NCBI GenBank assembly: GCA_027492205.1
Contig: JAOZFN010000007.1
Span: forward strand, 1-64,000
Length of the DNA: 64,000 nucleotides
Origin: Thermoproteota archaeon
GTDB taxonomy: Archaea > Korarchaeota > Korarchaeia > Korarchaeales > Korarchaeaceae
Direction of reading: 5' to 3'
Shown here: positions 25,475 to 34,452 of the stretch, piece by piece
Layout: each line of letters starts with the position of its first letter
Numbering within the stretch: position 1 is the first letter of the stretch
Made by a program: the position numbers and the translations under genes
The notes under the pieces: generated by a model
The model's input: only the letters and a program-made list of their open reading frames with translations
Databases searched by the model: none
What the model was told of the DNA's origin: nothing

Positions 25475-26752
25475 TCAGATCACCCTCTTGACCAGGTTCT
25501 TGACCTTCAGTCCCTCAAGCACAGACTGCAGTATCCTCGGCGGGTAGTCTCCCAGCCCAACGATCGCAGCCTTTGATCTGGGCCAGACCACATCGGACTC
25601 CAGGGCTATCTCGTAGTGGATGGAGCATGTCTCGGGAACTCCCCTGGCCTCGACCGAGTCGCCGGGGAACAGGACCCTCCCGACGGAGACCTCCTTGTCG
25701 CCGAACGTGACCTTCTCCACCTTGATTGGCCTCCTCCACGAGTTCTTGATCTCTAGGACACCGTTGCTCCCCCTGGAGAGCTCGAAGTGCCTCTCTCCGG
25801 CGACGTCCAGCCTCTCCCCGAAGAACCGCGCGACCGGGACGACCCTCCGAACCTCCGTCCCGGAGACCTCCGCCGTGAGCTGGAGCCTGTAGTCCACATC
25901 CAGGACGTAGATGTACCTGTCGGAGTACTCCCCCAGCACACCTTGGTAATACTTCCTCTCCCCGTCGACGTCGTCGACCCTGACTGTGACGAGCCTGCCT
26001 ATGCTGTTCTCGAGCAGCGGATCGTAGGATTGACCCACGGCCGCTCCGAGGGCCTTCGCCTGGGCCTCCTCGACGGCCTTCCTCAGATCGGCGGGCAGGC
26101 TGGACATCAGCATGCCGGTGGACGAGGACAGCGCCGCCGCGACCTTGTCCTTCACGTAGCTGAGAGAGTTGTAGATCCTCCTCTTCGCGCTCTTCAGGAG
26201 CGGCTTGCTGTAGAGGTCTGAGAGCTCCTTCCACCTCCTGAGCTTCTCTTCTTTAGTCATCTCGTCCACGAAGCTGATTATCATCCAGAGGTCGCCTAGC
26301 TCGTTGGAGTACACCTTCCGGGACACCCGGCTTGGCGGGGCCCAAGAGTCGATCTTCACATCCTCTATCGTGACCTTCGGGTCGATCATGCCCCTGTCCT
26401 TCAGGTACTGGAGGAGGATCTCAGCCTTCTCCAGGAACCTCTCGTTCCCGGTCTCGTGGTAGTTCTCGACGAGGAACGCCACAAGCGACAGCGGGTTCTC
26501 TATTCCTGAGTCGGTGTAGAAGACCTCAAAGCCGCCCTTGCTCCTCGGCGGTGTCTCCAGCCTACCGTAGTGCGCCTCCCTCCCGAGGAAGACGAAGACC
26601 CTCCTCCCCCTCACGAGCTTCAGGACCCTGTCGATTGAGAACATGTCTACGATGGAGAAGAGGATGGAAGCGACGATCCCCAGCGCCATGAGGTAGATCA
26701 GGGGCATTATGGACTGTAGGGCCTGGTTGACCGAGGTGAGGTTCCCCTGCAT
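25475..26752 (-). CDS. Membrane-anchored protein of unknown function
   Basis: 425 residues. One N-terminal transmembrane helix (PLIYLMALGIVASILFSIVD) follows 15 polar residues, so most of the protein is cytoplasmic or external and tethered. A basic linker (RVLKLVRGRRVFVFLGRE) leads to helical segments with long charged runs. From about residue 245 the protein is beta-rich (RLVTVRVDDVDGERKYYQGV; YIYVLDVDYRLQLTAEVSG), which suggests two small barrels. No enzyme motif is recognised. It stands alone between convergent and same-strand genes. Confidence 0.65.
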   Translation of the reverse strand: MQGNLTSVNQALQSIMPLIYLMALGIVASILFSIVDMFSIDRVLKLVRGRRVFVFLGREAHYGRLETPPRSKGGFEVFYTDSGIENPLSLVAFLVENYHETGNERFLEKAEILLQYLKDRGMIDPKVTIEDVKIDSWAPPSRVSRKVYSNELGDLWMIISFVDEMTKEEKLRRWKELSDLYSKPLLKSAKRRIYNSLSYVKDKVAAALSSSTGMLMSSLPADLRKAVEEAQAKALGAAVGQSYDPLLENSIGRLVTVRVDDVDGERKYYQGVLGEYSDRYIYVLDVDYRLQLTAEVSGTEVRRVVPVARFFGERLDVAGERHFELSRGSNGVLEIKNSWRRPIKVEKVTFGDKEVSVGRVLFPGDSVEARGVPETCSIHYEIALESDVVWPRSKAAIVGLGDYPPRILQSVLEGLKVKNLVKRVI

Positions 26753-26869
26753 TTCGTGTCACCCTCCCCCGCCCGCCCAGCCGCATCAATTAACTTAAGT
26801 CGACGTCAACCACGAGGTCGGGTGTGGTGGGGGGACGCCTGCCGTGAATCACAGTTCGCGGTCGACCGT

Positions 26870-27535
26870 TCAGCAGTCTTCCTGAGACGCGAGGGGGTCG
26901 AGGACCCTCTGAACGTCCTCCCAGACTTGGTGGATCTCCTTGCACCCGTCGATCTCCACCAGGAGGCCCCTTTCTCCGTAGTATTTTATGAGGGGCTCGG
27001 TCTGCTCGTGATACACCCTCAACCGCTCCCTGATGACCTCTTCCCGGTCATCGTCCCTCTGAATCAGCCTTCCCCCGCACCGATCGCAGACTCCGGGCCT
27101 CTTCGGTGGGTTGTAGTCTAGGTGATAGATGGCCCCGCAACTCTCGCACACCCTCCTCCTCGAGAGCCTGCGCACGACGGCCTCCTCAGAGACTCTGAGG
27201 TAGAGCACCGCGTTGAGCTCCTTGCCCGCGCTCTCAAGCATCCTATCGAGCGCCTCGGCCTGGGCGACCGTTCTGGGGAACCCGTCCAGGATGAACCCCC
27301 TCTCGCAGTCGGGCCTGCAGATCCGATCTCGGACCATCTCGACGACCAGCTCGTCGGGTACGAGTTCCCCCGATTCGACGTACTTTCTTATTCGGTTGGC
27401 GAGGCCATCGCTCCTCTTGAGGATCTCCCTGAACATGTCTCCGGTGGACACGTGCGGTATCCCATACTTAGACGAGATCAGGGCGGATTGAGTCCCCTTA
27501 CCCGCGCCCGGAGGCCCCATGATGACGAGCCTCAA
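26870..27535 (-). CDS. adk: Adenylate kinase with zinc-binding lid
   Basis: A 221-residue enzyme converting ATP and AMP to two ADP. The P-loop is GPPGAGKGT at 7-15, the NMP region HVSTGDMFRE, and the core helix motif FILDGFPRTVAQAE at 81-94. The lid carries Cys130-x2-Cys133 and Cys150-x2-Cys153, a structural zinc site found in many thermophile and Gram-positive enzymes. This is the bacterial/eukaryotic-type Adk, not the distinct archaeal AdkA. It starts six bases after the CARF-like regulator gene, so both are probably on one mRNA. Confidence 0.95.
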   Translation of the reverse strand: MRLVIMGPPGAGKGTQSALISSKYGIPHVSTGDMFREILKRSDGLANRIRKYVESGELVPDELVVEMVRDRICRPDCERGFILDGFPRTVAQAEALDRMLESAGKELNAVLYLRVSEEAVVRRLSRRRVCESCGAIYHLDYNPPKRPGVCDRCGGRLIQRDDDREEVIRERLRVYHEQTEPLIKYYGERGLLVEIDGCKEIHQVWEDVQRVLDPLASQEDC

Positions 27536-27541
27536 GGGGGA

Positions 27542-28198
27542 TCACCCTATCGAGGCGGCGACGAGTCTGCCGAGGGGAGTAAGCTCGACGGCCGTCCTCC
27601 GTCCGATGCGGGTCACCTTCACGAAGCCCATGGCCTCCAGCCCCGGCGTCCTCTCGGACCCCCTTATGTGGTAGCTTAAGAGGGCTCGACTCATCGCGGT
27701 CTTCCTCGAGAGGTTGTCGAGCCCCTCCACCCTCCCACCCTCCGACCACAGGGCCGCGAGTATGCCCAGCTTCTCCTCACTCAGCCCGACCCTGAGCCCG
27801 TTGGGCGGCGTGGGCAGGCAGATGATCTTTCCGTCGACGACGTCGAAGCAGGGGAGACCGTGGGCCATTGCCGCCAGGAGGCCGGCCACGGCCTGGCTCT
27901 TGTCGGCCGCGCCGACGTTGACCTCGATGGAGGTGTATTCCCCACAAAGCTGGTTCATGACCTCCCTTATTATTGCGGCCATCTCTTCCGGACTCTTGGA
28001 GTCCTGGTAAGGGACTAGCTTTATCGGGAGGCCCAGTAGGGAGCTGAGGACATCTGATTGTGCTGTTACGGCATCCATCTCCTCTCTCCTGAATATCAGA
28101 ACCAGTCCGTGGACCTGGCGCTCTCTCAGCGCGGCCGTTAGAGCTTCTGTGAAACTGCCTGAAACCAGTGCAAGCTGGCAGACCCTCTCCTCCCCCAA
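27542..28198 (-). CDS. CARF-like domain/winged-helix transcription regulator
   Basis: The first 125 residues form a Rossmann-like unit. A first strand (CQLALVSGSFTEAL) is followed by an I-F-R-R turn, and later by EVNVGAADKSQAVAGLLAAM, which corresponds to the conserved loop and helix of CARF domains (EVNVTGGTK-type). The last 80 residues are a winged helix (EEKLGILAALWSEGGRV...MSRALLSYHIRG). This layout is that of Csa3 and HFX_2341-type regulators, which bind cyclic oligoadenylates. No CRISPR array or cas gene is present here. The TATA box at 28225-28235 predicts a start near the TTG at 28198, although a GTG at 28216 is in frame. Confidence 0.72.
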   Translation of the reverse strand: MGEERVCQLALVSGSFTEALTAALRERQVHGLVLIFRREEMDAVTAQSDVLSSLLGLPIKLVPYQDSKSPEEMAAIIREVMNQLCGEYTSIEVNVGAADKSQAVAGLLAAMAHGLPCFDVVDGKIICLPTPPNGLRVGLSEEKLGILAALWSEGGRVEGLDNLSRKTAMSRALLSYHIRGSERTPGLEAMGFVKVTRIGRRTAVELTPLGRLVAASIG

Positions 28199-28224
28199 AG
28201 GAATCCCTGTAGGCACGCTAAGAC

Positions 28225-28235
28225 AATTTATAAGC
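28225..28235 (-). promoter_or_regulatory. TATA box for the CARF-like regulator/adk pair
   Basis: Minus-strand GCTTATAAATT is centred about 30 bases before the TTG at 28198 and only about 14 before the alternative GTG at 28216. This is why the later start is preferred. Confidence 0.55.
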
Positions 28236-28328
28236 TCTCCGCACGACAGTCAAGCACAATCCTGCAGGGGCCTCGCGTTCGGGAAGGGGTAAATAGACGG
28301 GTACCCTACACTCACCCGGTGCTGAGAC

Positions 28329-28769
28329 TTGGGTGAGATCGAGGCTAGAGGCGAATTGGTCTTCAAGGAGCTAGCACCCCTGGAGTCCCTCTTGAAGAAG
28401 CTCCAGGGAGGCGACTCGGCGTCGCAGTGGCTCGAGGCCCTCAAGATGGAGGGGGTCGCGGGGCGGCTGGGACTTCAATCTGTGACGCTGGAGGAGGCGC
28501 GGGTGGATGAGTCGGGCATGATTCACGTCAAGTTCGCTGGCAGGGAGGACTGGCCGGCTCCGGCAGCGCCAGCGGACGTGAACCCGGTGGACTGGATTCG
28601 CTCTCTGACCGTGTCGGGCGTGTGGGAATCGGAGATATCGAAGTCAATCGACAGCTGGGGAGATCCGGCGACGCTTTCCTTCTACGACGAGGGCTACATC
28701 GAGAAGAGGAGGAAAGAGCTGCTGAACTGGTGGATGGATGCCCTTGGAGACGTGATGGGAGGCCTCTGA
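28329..28769 (+). CDS. Protein of unknown function upstream of the Lon-like protease
   Basis: 146 residues from a TTG. The sequence is acidic and helical at both ends (LESLLKKLQGGDSASQWLEAL; KRRKELLNWWMDALGDVMGG, each given in part). A middle strand region (MIHVKFAGREDW) is followed by a Pro/Ala-rich linker. There is no signal peptide or membrane helix. One base separates its stop from the TTG of the protease gene, so the two are one operon and this protein may act with it. No family is recognised. Confidence 0.6.
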   Translation: MGEIEARGELVFKELAPLESLLKKLQGGDSASQWLEALKMEGVAGRLGLQSVTLEEARVDESGMIHVKFAGREDWPAPAAPADVNPVDWIRSLTVSGVWESEISKSIDSWGDPATLSFYDEGYIEKRRKELLNWWMDALGDVMGGL

Positions 28770-28770
28770 G

Positions 28771-30714
28771 TTGTTAGAGAGGGGGGCTCGGCTATCAGGG
28801 TCCCTCCTTCTAGCCATGCTCGTCGTCTCCCTCCCCCCCATCTCTGGCGTCGGTGACGCGTGGGCCCAGTCGGCTGGCGGTGGAGAGGCGACGCTCATCG
28901 TGCCCGCCGTCAGCACGAGCGGGGAGGGGGTCCTGGGAAGGCTCACCATCAGGGTTGAAGGGGGCTCTGGCCGGGTGTACTTTTCGGCCGACCCGCTCAC
29001 CCAACTTGACACTCAGTCTGCCGCCAGGACCGCAGCGCTGGTGGCTTGCTCGCTCCTGGGCGTCGACCCTTCAAAGTACGACTTCTACGTCAGCATGGAG
29101 TCCGACAGCATGGTCGTCGGGGGGCCCAGCGCCGGGGCCGCCATGGCGGTCGGGATGGTGGCGGCCCTCGCGAACCTGAGCCTGAGGTCGGACGTGATCG
29201 TCACCGGCATGGTCAACCCCGACGGCACGATTGGTCCGGTGGGGGGCATTCCTGACAAGCTCCGAGCCGCGGCCGCCGGCGGGGCCCGCCTCTTCCTGAT
29301 CCCAGCTGGCCAGGAGGTGGTTATCGAGAGCAAGGTCGTGGAGGAGAGAGGTCCATTTTGGGTCACCAGAAGGCTCGTCAGTGAGCGGGTGAACGTAACG
29401 CAGCTCGGCCGGGAACTCGGGGTGGAGGTCAGGGAGGTTATGACCGTCAGGGAGGCGCTCGAGATCTTCACAGGGTGGAGGATAGAGAGGGAAGCCGCCG
29501 GGGACGTATCGCTGCCCGAGAACGTGAGGTCTGAGATCGCCTCGTGGATAGACTCCTACATGGAGTCCTACAGGTCCGCAAGTGCGGAGGCAAAGTCGCT
29601 GCTCGCCGGGATTCCGAGCCGATCCCTGGGTGAGTACGTCTCACAGGCCCTCTCGTTAGCGGACAGAGAGGCCAGGGGGTCTGAAGATCTCCTCGCTGAG
29701 GGAAGGGTTTACTCGGCCGTGAGCTCAGCCTTCAGGGCGGCCATAGAGGCTGACAGGGCGAGACTAGTCGCCCGAATGGCTACTGCCGATTCGCCGGAAG
29801 AAGAGCTGCTCTCCTACGCCTCTGAGGCGAACGGGTCGCTGTCGTCGGCCGAGGCCGCGCTGTCGTCCCTCGAGCCAAACTCGCTGACCGAGCTGGAGGT
29901 CTTGGTAGGGGCGTGGGAGAGGCTCTACGACGCCAAGCAAGCTATGGCCCAGGCAGAGTCGTCGTACAAGGAGGGGAACTTGATATCTGCGGCAGAGTGG
30001 CTTTGCTACGCAAACTGGAGGGCTAAGACGGCTGAGAACTGGGCGTCCCTCAGGGTCTCCGGAGGGCCGCCCCCATCCCGGGCTGGCGTCTACAGGGTCG
30101 CCTCCACGATGGTGTACGAGGCTGATAGCGTCGTTGGGTACGCAGCCACCCTGCTGGAGGAGATCGGCGCGCAGAGCGGATTCCTAGACAGGGCCCTGTC
30201 TAGCCTGAGCATGGCGAAGATGGCCGAAGATGACGGCCGGGCGTATGCCGCACTCGGCCTGGCCGCCGAAGCCATCTCTTACGCCACGCTTAGCATTCAC
30301 GGCGCATTCGCCACGGCGGACCCGGGCTCCCTCGCAGGGGCGGTTTCGGAGGAGTCAAGGTGGCTCATATCGAGAGTGATGAAGACGGGCGCAGTCCCGG
30401 TGCTGGCCTTGAGCTACCTCGAGCACGCGGAGGTATCCGAGTCTCAGGGAGACCTCACTACGGCTCTCCTGTTCTACGAACTCGCCGCCACCTACGCCAA
30501 CCTCGACTCTCTGATGGCCGAGCTCAAACCCCCCCTCGAGGGCCCGCCGCTGGTCTCTCCGGCTCCAACCGAGGCTCCGCCCTCTCAGGGGCCGACAAAG
30601 AGGCCACAGCCGGCGGAATTTGACAGGGCGGGCCTGGTGGCCATGGGGCTGCTCGGATTTTTCGCCGGGGCGGCGGTGACCCTGGCGATCACCAGGTCCA
30701 GGAGAGGGCTCTGA
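28771..30714 (+). CDS. Secreted, membrane-anchored Lon-like (S16) serine protease
   Basis: 647 residues. The signal peptide (SLLLAMLVVSLPPISGVGDA) is followed by an S16 peptidase domain at about residues 40-230 with the catalytic dyad Ser120 (VVGGPSAGAAM) and Lys163 (GGIPDKLRAA). The 43-residue spacing equals that of Lon Ser/Lys. There is no AAA+ ATPase, so this is not ordinary Lon. About 350 Ser/Ala/Glu-rich helical residues follow, with repeated A-x-x-x-A-E segments. After a Pro-rich spacer a C-terminal anchor (GLVAMGLLGFFAGAAVTLAI) ends in a basic stop-transfer. It is likely outside the cell, cleaving surface or misfolded proteins without ATP. Confidence 0.87.
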   Translation: MLERGARLSGSLLLAMLVVSLPPISGVGDAWAQSAGGGEATLIVPAVSTSGEGVLGRLTIRVEGGSGRVYFSADPLTQLDTQSAARTAALVACSLLGVDPSKYDFYVSMESDSMVVGGPSAGAAMAVGMVAALANLSLRSDVIVTGMVNPDGTIGPVGGIPDKLRAAAAGGARLFLIPAGQEVVIESKVVEERGPFWVTRRLVSERVNVTQLGRELGVEVREVMTVREALEIFTGWRIEREAAGDVSLPENVRSEIASWIDSYMESYRSASAEAKSLLAGIPSRSLGEYVSQALSLADREARGSEDLLAEGRVYSAVSSAFRAAIEADRARLVARMATADSPEEELLSYASEANGSLSSAEAALSSLEPNSLTELEVLVGAWERLYDAKQAMAQAESSYKEGNLISAAEWLCYANWRAKTAENWASLRVSGGPPPSRAGVYRVASTMVYEADSVVGYAATLLEEIGAQSGFLDRALSSLSMAKMAEDDGRAYAALGLAAEAISYATLSIHGAFATADPGSLAGAVSEESRWLISRVMKTGAVPVLALSYLEHAEVSESQGDLTTALLFYELAATYANLDSLMAELKPPLEGPPLVSPAPTEAPPSQGPTKRPQPAEFDRAGLVAMGLLGFFAGAAVTLAITRSRRGL

Positions 30715-30744
30715 CGCTCCGAACCGGCCCTCCCCGTAGGGGGC

Positions 30745-31380
30745 TCAGTACCACAACCGGGCCCCCCTCTCGGGCCTTCCCAAGAAGGCCCAGCCCATGG
30801 CCGCCCCGACCGCGAGCCCCAGCACGTGGGCTATCACGTCAACCCCCTGAAGGAAACCCCCTCCAACGGCTAGCACGGCCACGATGATTGTGCTGGATGA
30901 GACTCTCCCGAATCTGACCCACTCGAGAATGATGGCAACGCCAAACAGGCCCAGTATCCCACCCGAGGCCCCGACGGACACGGCCCAGGGGGTGAGGATC
31001 GCGGACCCGAGGCCCCCCACCAGGGCCGCCGCGAAGAAAGTCGCCAGCATGCGGGCGGGGCCCAACACCTGCTCCGTCAGCGTTCCCAGGACGTAGAGCG
31101 CGTACGAGTTGAAAGCCAAGTGGAGGAGGCCGGCGTGGAGGAAAATGGACGTTACGAGGGTGTACGCCCTTCCCGACAAAATGGCGTCAAGGGAGGACCC
31201 CCAGGCGTACAGGATGGCCCTCGACGGGACGAGAAATCCCCCGAGAGAGGCCGCATAGCCCGCCATGACGGCAGCCAGAAGGGCAGAGGTGGCCTTGGGA
31301 ACCCTAGAGTGCCTCTGAAGAATGAGAAAGGTGAGCAAGCCAATCAGGGAGAAGATTAACGGTCTCAAGAGGACGGGCAA
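30745..31380 (-). CDS. Rhomboid-family intramembrane serine protease
   Basis: 211 residues with six or seven helices. Conserved features are His82 and His87 with Asn91 (FLHAGLLHLAFNSYAL), the nucleophile Ser139 in GASGGILGL and the catalytic His185 in VIAHVLGLAVGA. The enzyme cuts transmembrane helices of other proteins in the membrane. Its gene ends a minus-strand run and converges on the Lon-like protease gene. Confidence 0.92.
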   Translation of the reverse strand: MPVLLRPLIFSLIGLLTFLILQRHSRVPKATSALLAAVMAGYAASLGGFLVPSRAILYAWGSSLDAILSGRAYTLVTSIFLHAGLLHLAFNSYALYVLGTLTEQVLGPARMLATFFAAALVGGLGSAILTPWAVSVGASGGILGLFGVAIILEWVRFGRVSSSTIIVAVLAVGGGFLQGVDVIAHVLGLAVGAAMGWAFLGRPERGARLWY

Positions 31381-31387
31381 GACTCAA

Positions 31388-32551
31388 TCACCACCCCACG
31401 AGTTCGGTTATCAGCCTGGCGACCGCCGAAGCGGCGGCTGTGGGAGATATCGCGACCAGGCTGGCCGCCACCGCCGGGCTCAAAAGCTTGGCTGCCGCCC
31501 CTCCCTGCAGGTCGACGTGAAAGCTCTCTCTGAGGATCTCCTCTCTGCCCTTCAAGAGCTGGAACAACTTTTCGATTCCCCTCGGACTCAGTCGCTCTAG
31601 ATAGGAGCGGGCAGAGAGGGAGAGGGCCACTTCTCTCTTGAACTTCCCCCACCAGCGTCTCTGGTAGGCCATCACGGACCCGCGGCCATCCAGCTCGTCT
31701 AGAATGGCTTCAGCGGCCATTCTGGCAGCAGAGACCCCCCAGTAAATCCCGCCCCGGCTCAGCGGCTTGACCTGGCCGGCCGCGTCCCCGACCAGGACGA
31801 CCCAAGAGTCGCCAAACCTGACCACGAGTCTCCTGAGCGGCCTTCTCGGGATGAGCCCTCCCCTGACCTCTCCTCGGGGACACCTCGCGTGCGATTTGGC
31901 CCAGTCCACCACGGGATCTCCCAGGCGACCGAGGGCCCCGGCCATGAGGCCGCCCGGCCCGGGGTGTATCCACGAGAACCTGGACCCTCCCCTCAGGCGA
32001 ACCTCGTATCCGTCCATGTCCCCGTCAGAGCACCTGACGTTGACTCCCAGCTCGATCCCCGGATTGCTGAGCCCCAGGATGCCCCTTACCGTGGAGTTCG
32101 CTCCATCGGCGGAGATCAGGTAGTCGAAGCGAACTTCTAACCTCGCACCACCCCTCTTGGCGACGGCAAGTCCCGGAGACAACCCAATCAACTTCGAGCC
32201 GGTCAGCAGGACAGCCCCCGCATCCTCGGCCCTCCGAGCCAGATCCCGGTTCAGCGCCTCCCTGTCCACCACCCTGGCGAGGCCCCGGCCCTCCACTTCC
32301 AGCCGTGAGCCCAGGGGCGAGATGAATCGCGCCCACTCTATGCGGCCCACGACCCAGTCCTGACGCCTGATGGGGAGGACCTCCCATGCTAGCGGGCCTA
32401 GAATGCCCGAGCACGCCGTCTTAAGGCCCGGTAGAGACTTGGCCTCCAGAGTGATCACGTCAACGCCTGCCTCCGCCAACACGCCCGCGGCGGAGGAGCC
32501 CGCCGGGCCCGCCCCCACGATCAGGACGCTAGTCCTCAGCCTGCTCGACAA
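31388..32551 (-). CDS. Geranylgeranyl reductase family flavoprotein
   Basis: 387 residues. The FAD-binding start is VLIVGAGPAGSSAAGVLAEA, and the second FAD motif is VVLVGDAAGQVKPLSRGGIY. The family motif with its Cys (GLKTACSGIL) is present. Archaeal members hydrogenate the isoprenoid chains of membrane lipids, and some saturate menaquinone side chains. The 23-base overlap with the downstream end of the thioredoxin-fold gene suggests coupling. The substrate cannot be read from sequence. Confidence 0.9.
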   Translation of the reverse strand: MSSRLRTSVLIVGAGPAGSSAAGVLAEAGVDVITLEAKSLPGLKTACSGILGPLAWEVLPIRRQDWVVGRIEWARFISPLGSRLEVEGRGLARVVDREALNRDLARRAEDAGAVLLTGSKLIGLSPGLAVAKRGGARLEVRFDYLISADGANSTVRGILGLSNPGIELGVNVRCSDGDMDGYEVRLRGGSRFSWIHPGPGGLMAGALGRLGDPVVDWAKSHARCPRGEVRGGLIPRRPLRRLVVRFGDSWVVLVGDAAGQVKPLSRGGIYWGVSAARMAAEAILDELDGRGSVMAYQRRWWGKFKREVALSLSARSYLERLSPRGIEKLFQLLKGREEILRESFHVDLQGGAAAKLLSPAVAASLVAISPTAAASAVARLITELVGW

Positions 32552-32780
32552 TTCTCCGCAGCGCCTCCTCGGAGATGGGCCCCTGGTGGACGAGCTTACC
32601 GTCGATCAGGAGGGCGGGAAGGAGCTTCACTCCCGCCCGCAGGGCCATCCTCTGACCCTCCATCGTCCTCACCGAGACCTCCTCGTACTCCAGCCCCCTC
32701 TCCAGGCAGAATCTGCTGACGAACCTGGCGGCCTCGAGCGAGGAGTCGCACAGCGGGGAGACCAGGAGGGTTACCTTCAA
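32529..32780 (-). CDS. Small thioredoxin/glutaredoxin-fold protein
   Basis: 83 residues. The sequence opens with a strand and active-site loop (VTLLVSPLCDSSLEAARFV), in which CDSS replaces the usual CxxC, so only one redox cysteine is at the active site. The cis-Pro loop is KLLPALLIDGKLVHQG. It is similar to archaeal monothiol glutaredoxin-like proteins. It overlaps the reductase gene by 23 bases and may supply or buffer reducing power. Confidence 0.75.
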   Translation of the reverse strand: MKVTLLVSPLCDSSLEAARFVSRFCLERGLEYEEVSVRTMEGQRMALRAGVKLLPALLIDGKLVHQGPISEEALRRIVEQAED

Positions 32781-32809
32781 AACGGGTCACCGGCCCCCTT
32801 GGGGTAACG

Positions 32810-33478
32810 CTACTGGCTCCAAGGTGCCCTGACGAACTTGTACCTTATCGGGCGACCCTCTATTCTCTTCACATATCCCTGGGCCTCCAGCCTCTTCAGG
32901 TAATCCCTCGCAGTCGGGTCCGCAACGCCCAAGAAGCTGGCCACCTCCACGCTGGTCTTTGGACCCTGAACCTCCAGGAACCTCAGAGCCCTCAGCCCCT
33001 TGTCCCTCTTCGTCAATTCGTTTATCAGCTTCTGCACGATCTCAGACTCGACCTCGGCGCCCACCCTCTTTCTGGCCTCGAGTTCGGAGGCCATCTCGAT
33101 GAGTTCCTCCATCCTGCTGACCAGCTCCTCCACGACCTCCCCGCCGGTCCACCTGAACATGCCCTCGACCAGCTCGGGTATCAGCTTCACGAGGTCCGTG
33201 AGCATCGTGCTGTAGGTGTCGTCAAACACGGCCGCAAGGTCCTCACCGCGCTCATCTCCGCAGCCGTCCAGCGTCAGCCTCAGCCCGTTCAGAAAGATCT
33301 CCCTATAGTGCTCCTTCTTGAGGTTCATGTGTTCGATGACCTTCCTCGAGAGGACCCCACTCAGCTCAGAGGCAAACTCCTTCCTCAGCCTGTCTAGGTC
33401 GCCTAGGTACCTCTGCCTAAACTCCCTTTCAACCTCTTCCTTGATCTCCCTGAAGGAGTCCTCTCCCGGGCGTTCCAT
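32810..33478 (-). CDS. Winged-helix transcription regulator with long helical N-domain
   Basis: 222 residues. Residues 1-145 are helical and charged with no enzyme motif (KEEVEREFRQRYLGDLDRL; VEELVSRMEELIEMASELE). The last 70 are a winged helix (KGLRALRFLEVQGPKTSVEV and then LGVADPTARDYLKRLEAQG). It is a likely dimer through the N-terminal helices. It precedes the thioredoxin-fold/reductase pair on the same strand and could control them. Confidence 0.7.
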   Translation of the reverse strand: MERPGEDSFREIKEEVEREFRQRYLGDLDRLRKEFASELSGVLSRKVIEHMNLKKEHYREIFLNGLRLTLDGCGDERGEDLAAVFDDTYSTMLTDLVKLIPELVEGMFRWTGGEVVEELVSRMEELIEMASELEARKRVGAEVESEIVQKLINELTKRDKGLRALRFLEVQGPKTSVEVASFLGVADPTARDYLKRLEAQGYVKRIEGRPIRYKFVRAPWSQ

Positions 33479-33547
33479 ACCCTATCCTCCTCTCTTTTTG
33501 GCGTGAATAGGCCGGAAGGGCCCAAAATACCCAGGCGGGTCCGATTA

Positions 33548-34441
33548 CTATAAACTTGGGTTGCCGCCGCCACGCCGCTTCGGTCTAACCTCAACGTCGA
33601 TCCTGAACTTCCACTTCCGGGGGGAGTAGCTGCCGACCCTCCTCCACCCCAGAACCCTCGCCTTCAGGCCAATCCGACTCGCGGCCCCCTCGATAAGCGC
33701 GGCGGCCCTCTCCGGAGCGTCCTCCCCGCCCCAGTAGTAGAAGTGGATCACCCCTCCCTCGGGTCGGAGGCACCTTAGGGCCAGGTCGAGGAACATGTAC
33801 GCCCCCTTGGGGAGCGGCATGACCACCCTGTCAAACTCCCCAAACATGGAGGGACAAACCTCTCTGACGTCCCCGAGAATCGCTCGAACTTTCCCCTCCA
33901 GCCTGTTGAGCCTGATGTTCTCCTCGAAGTACCTGACGGCGTCCGGGTTTATCTCGACGCCCACCACCTCCCTGACCCTCGGCTGGGCCCTCGCTATGGC
34001 CACCGCGTAGGGGCCCACGCCCGCGAACATGACCAGCACCCGCTCGCCGGGCCTCACCATCGAGGCGACCTCCATCCTGTCGGTGGCCTCTCTTGGAGAG
34101 AAATACACCCTCCTGGGGTCCAGCCTGAGCCGGTACCCGTGCTCCTTGTGGATCACCTCTGTGTTCTCATCCCCCCAGACCAGCTCGTACTGCCTCAGCC
34201 TTTCCTCTCCCTCCCTGGGTCCTCGCTTAATCAGAACCGACTTGACGTGCCTGTGTCTCGAGGAGACTTCCCTCGCGGCCCCGGCCGGGTCCATCCCCTC
34301 GGGGACCTCGATAATCGCGACGGCCCCAGTCTCTCTAGAACCAATCAGGTCATAGGCTATTCGCTCCAAACCCCTTCTCTCTCCACGCTTCGTGCCGGCG
34401 TCGGGCGTGGAGGGCCCCCCGACAGAGTCCACCCGCCCCAC
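33548..34441 (-). CDS. trm5: tRNA (guanine-37-N1)-methyltransferase, Trm5 family
   Basis: 297 residues. The Rossmann fold reads ERVLVMFAGVGPYAVAIA with VVGVEINPDAVRYFEENIR after strand 2. The catalytic motif is the Trm5-type RVVMPLPKGAYMFLDLAL, followed by GGVIHFYYW. A preceding conserved strand ends RVYFSPREATDR. The enzyme adds m1G37 next to the anticodon, which keeps the reading frame. About 40 N-terminal residues are Gly/Arg-rich and may be overpredicted. Confidence 0.92.
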   Translation of the reverse strand: MGRVDSVGGPSTPDAGTKRGERRGLERIAYDLIGSRETGAVAIIEVPEGMDPAGAAREVSSRHRHVKSVLIKRGPREGEERLRQYELVWGDENTEVIHKEHGYRLRLDPRRVYFSPREATDRMEVASMVRPGERVLVMFAGVGPYAVAIARAQPRVREVVGVEINPDAVRYFEENIRLNRLEGKVRAILGDVREVCPSMFGEFDRVVMPLPKGAYMFLDLALRCLRPEGGVIHFYYWGGEDAPERAAALIEGAASRIGLKARVLGWRRVGSYSPRKWKFRIDVEVRPKRRGGGNPSL

Positions 34442-34452
34442 TCCCCATGGAC

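Noticed and set aside
27542-28235. CRISPR locus suggested by the CARF-like regulator
   Set aside because: No repeat-spacer array and no cas gene is visible anywhere in the window.
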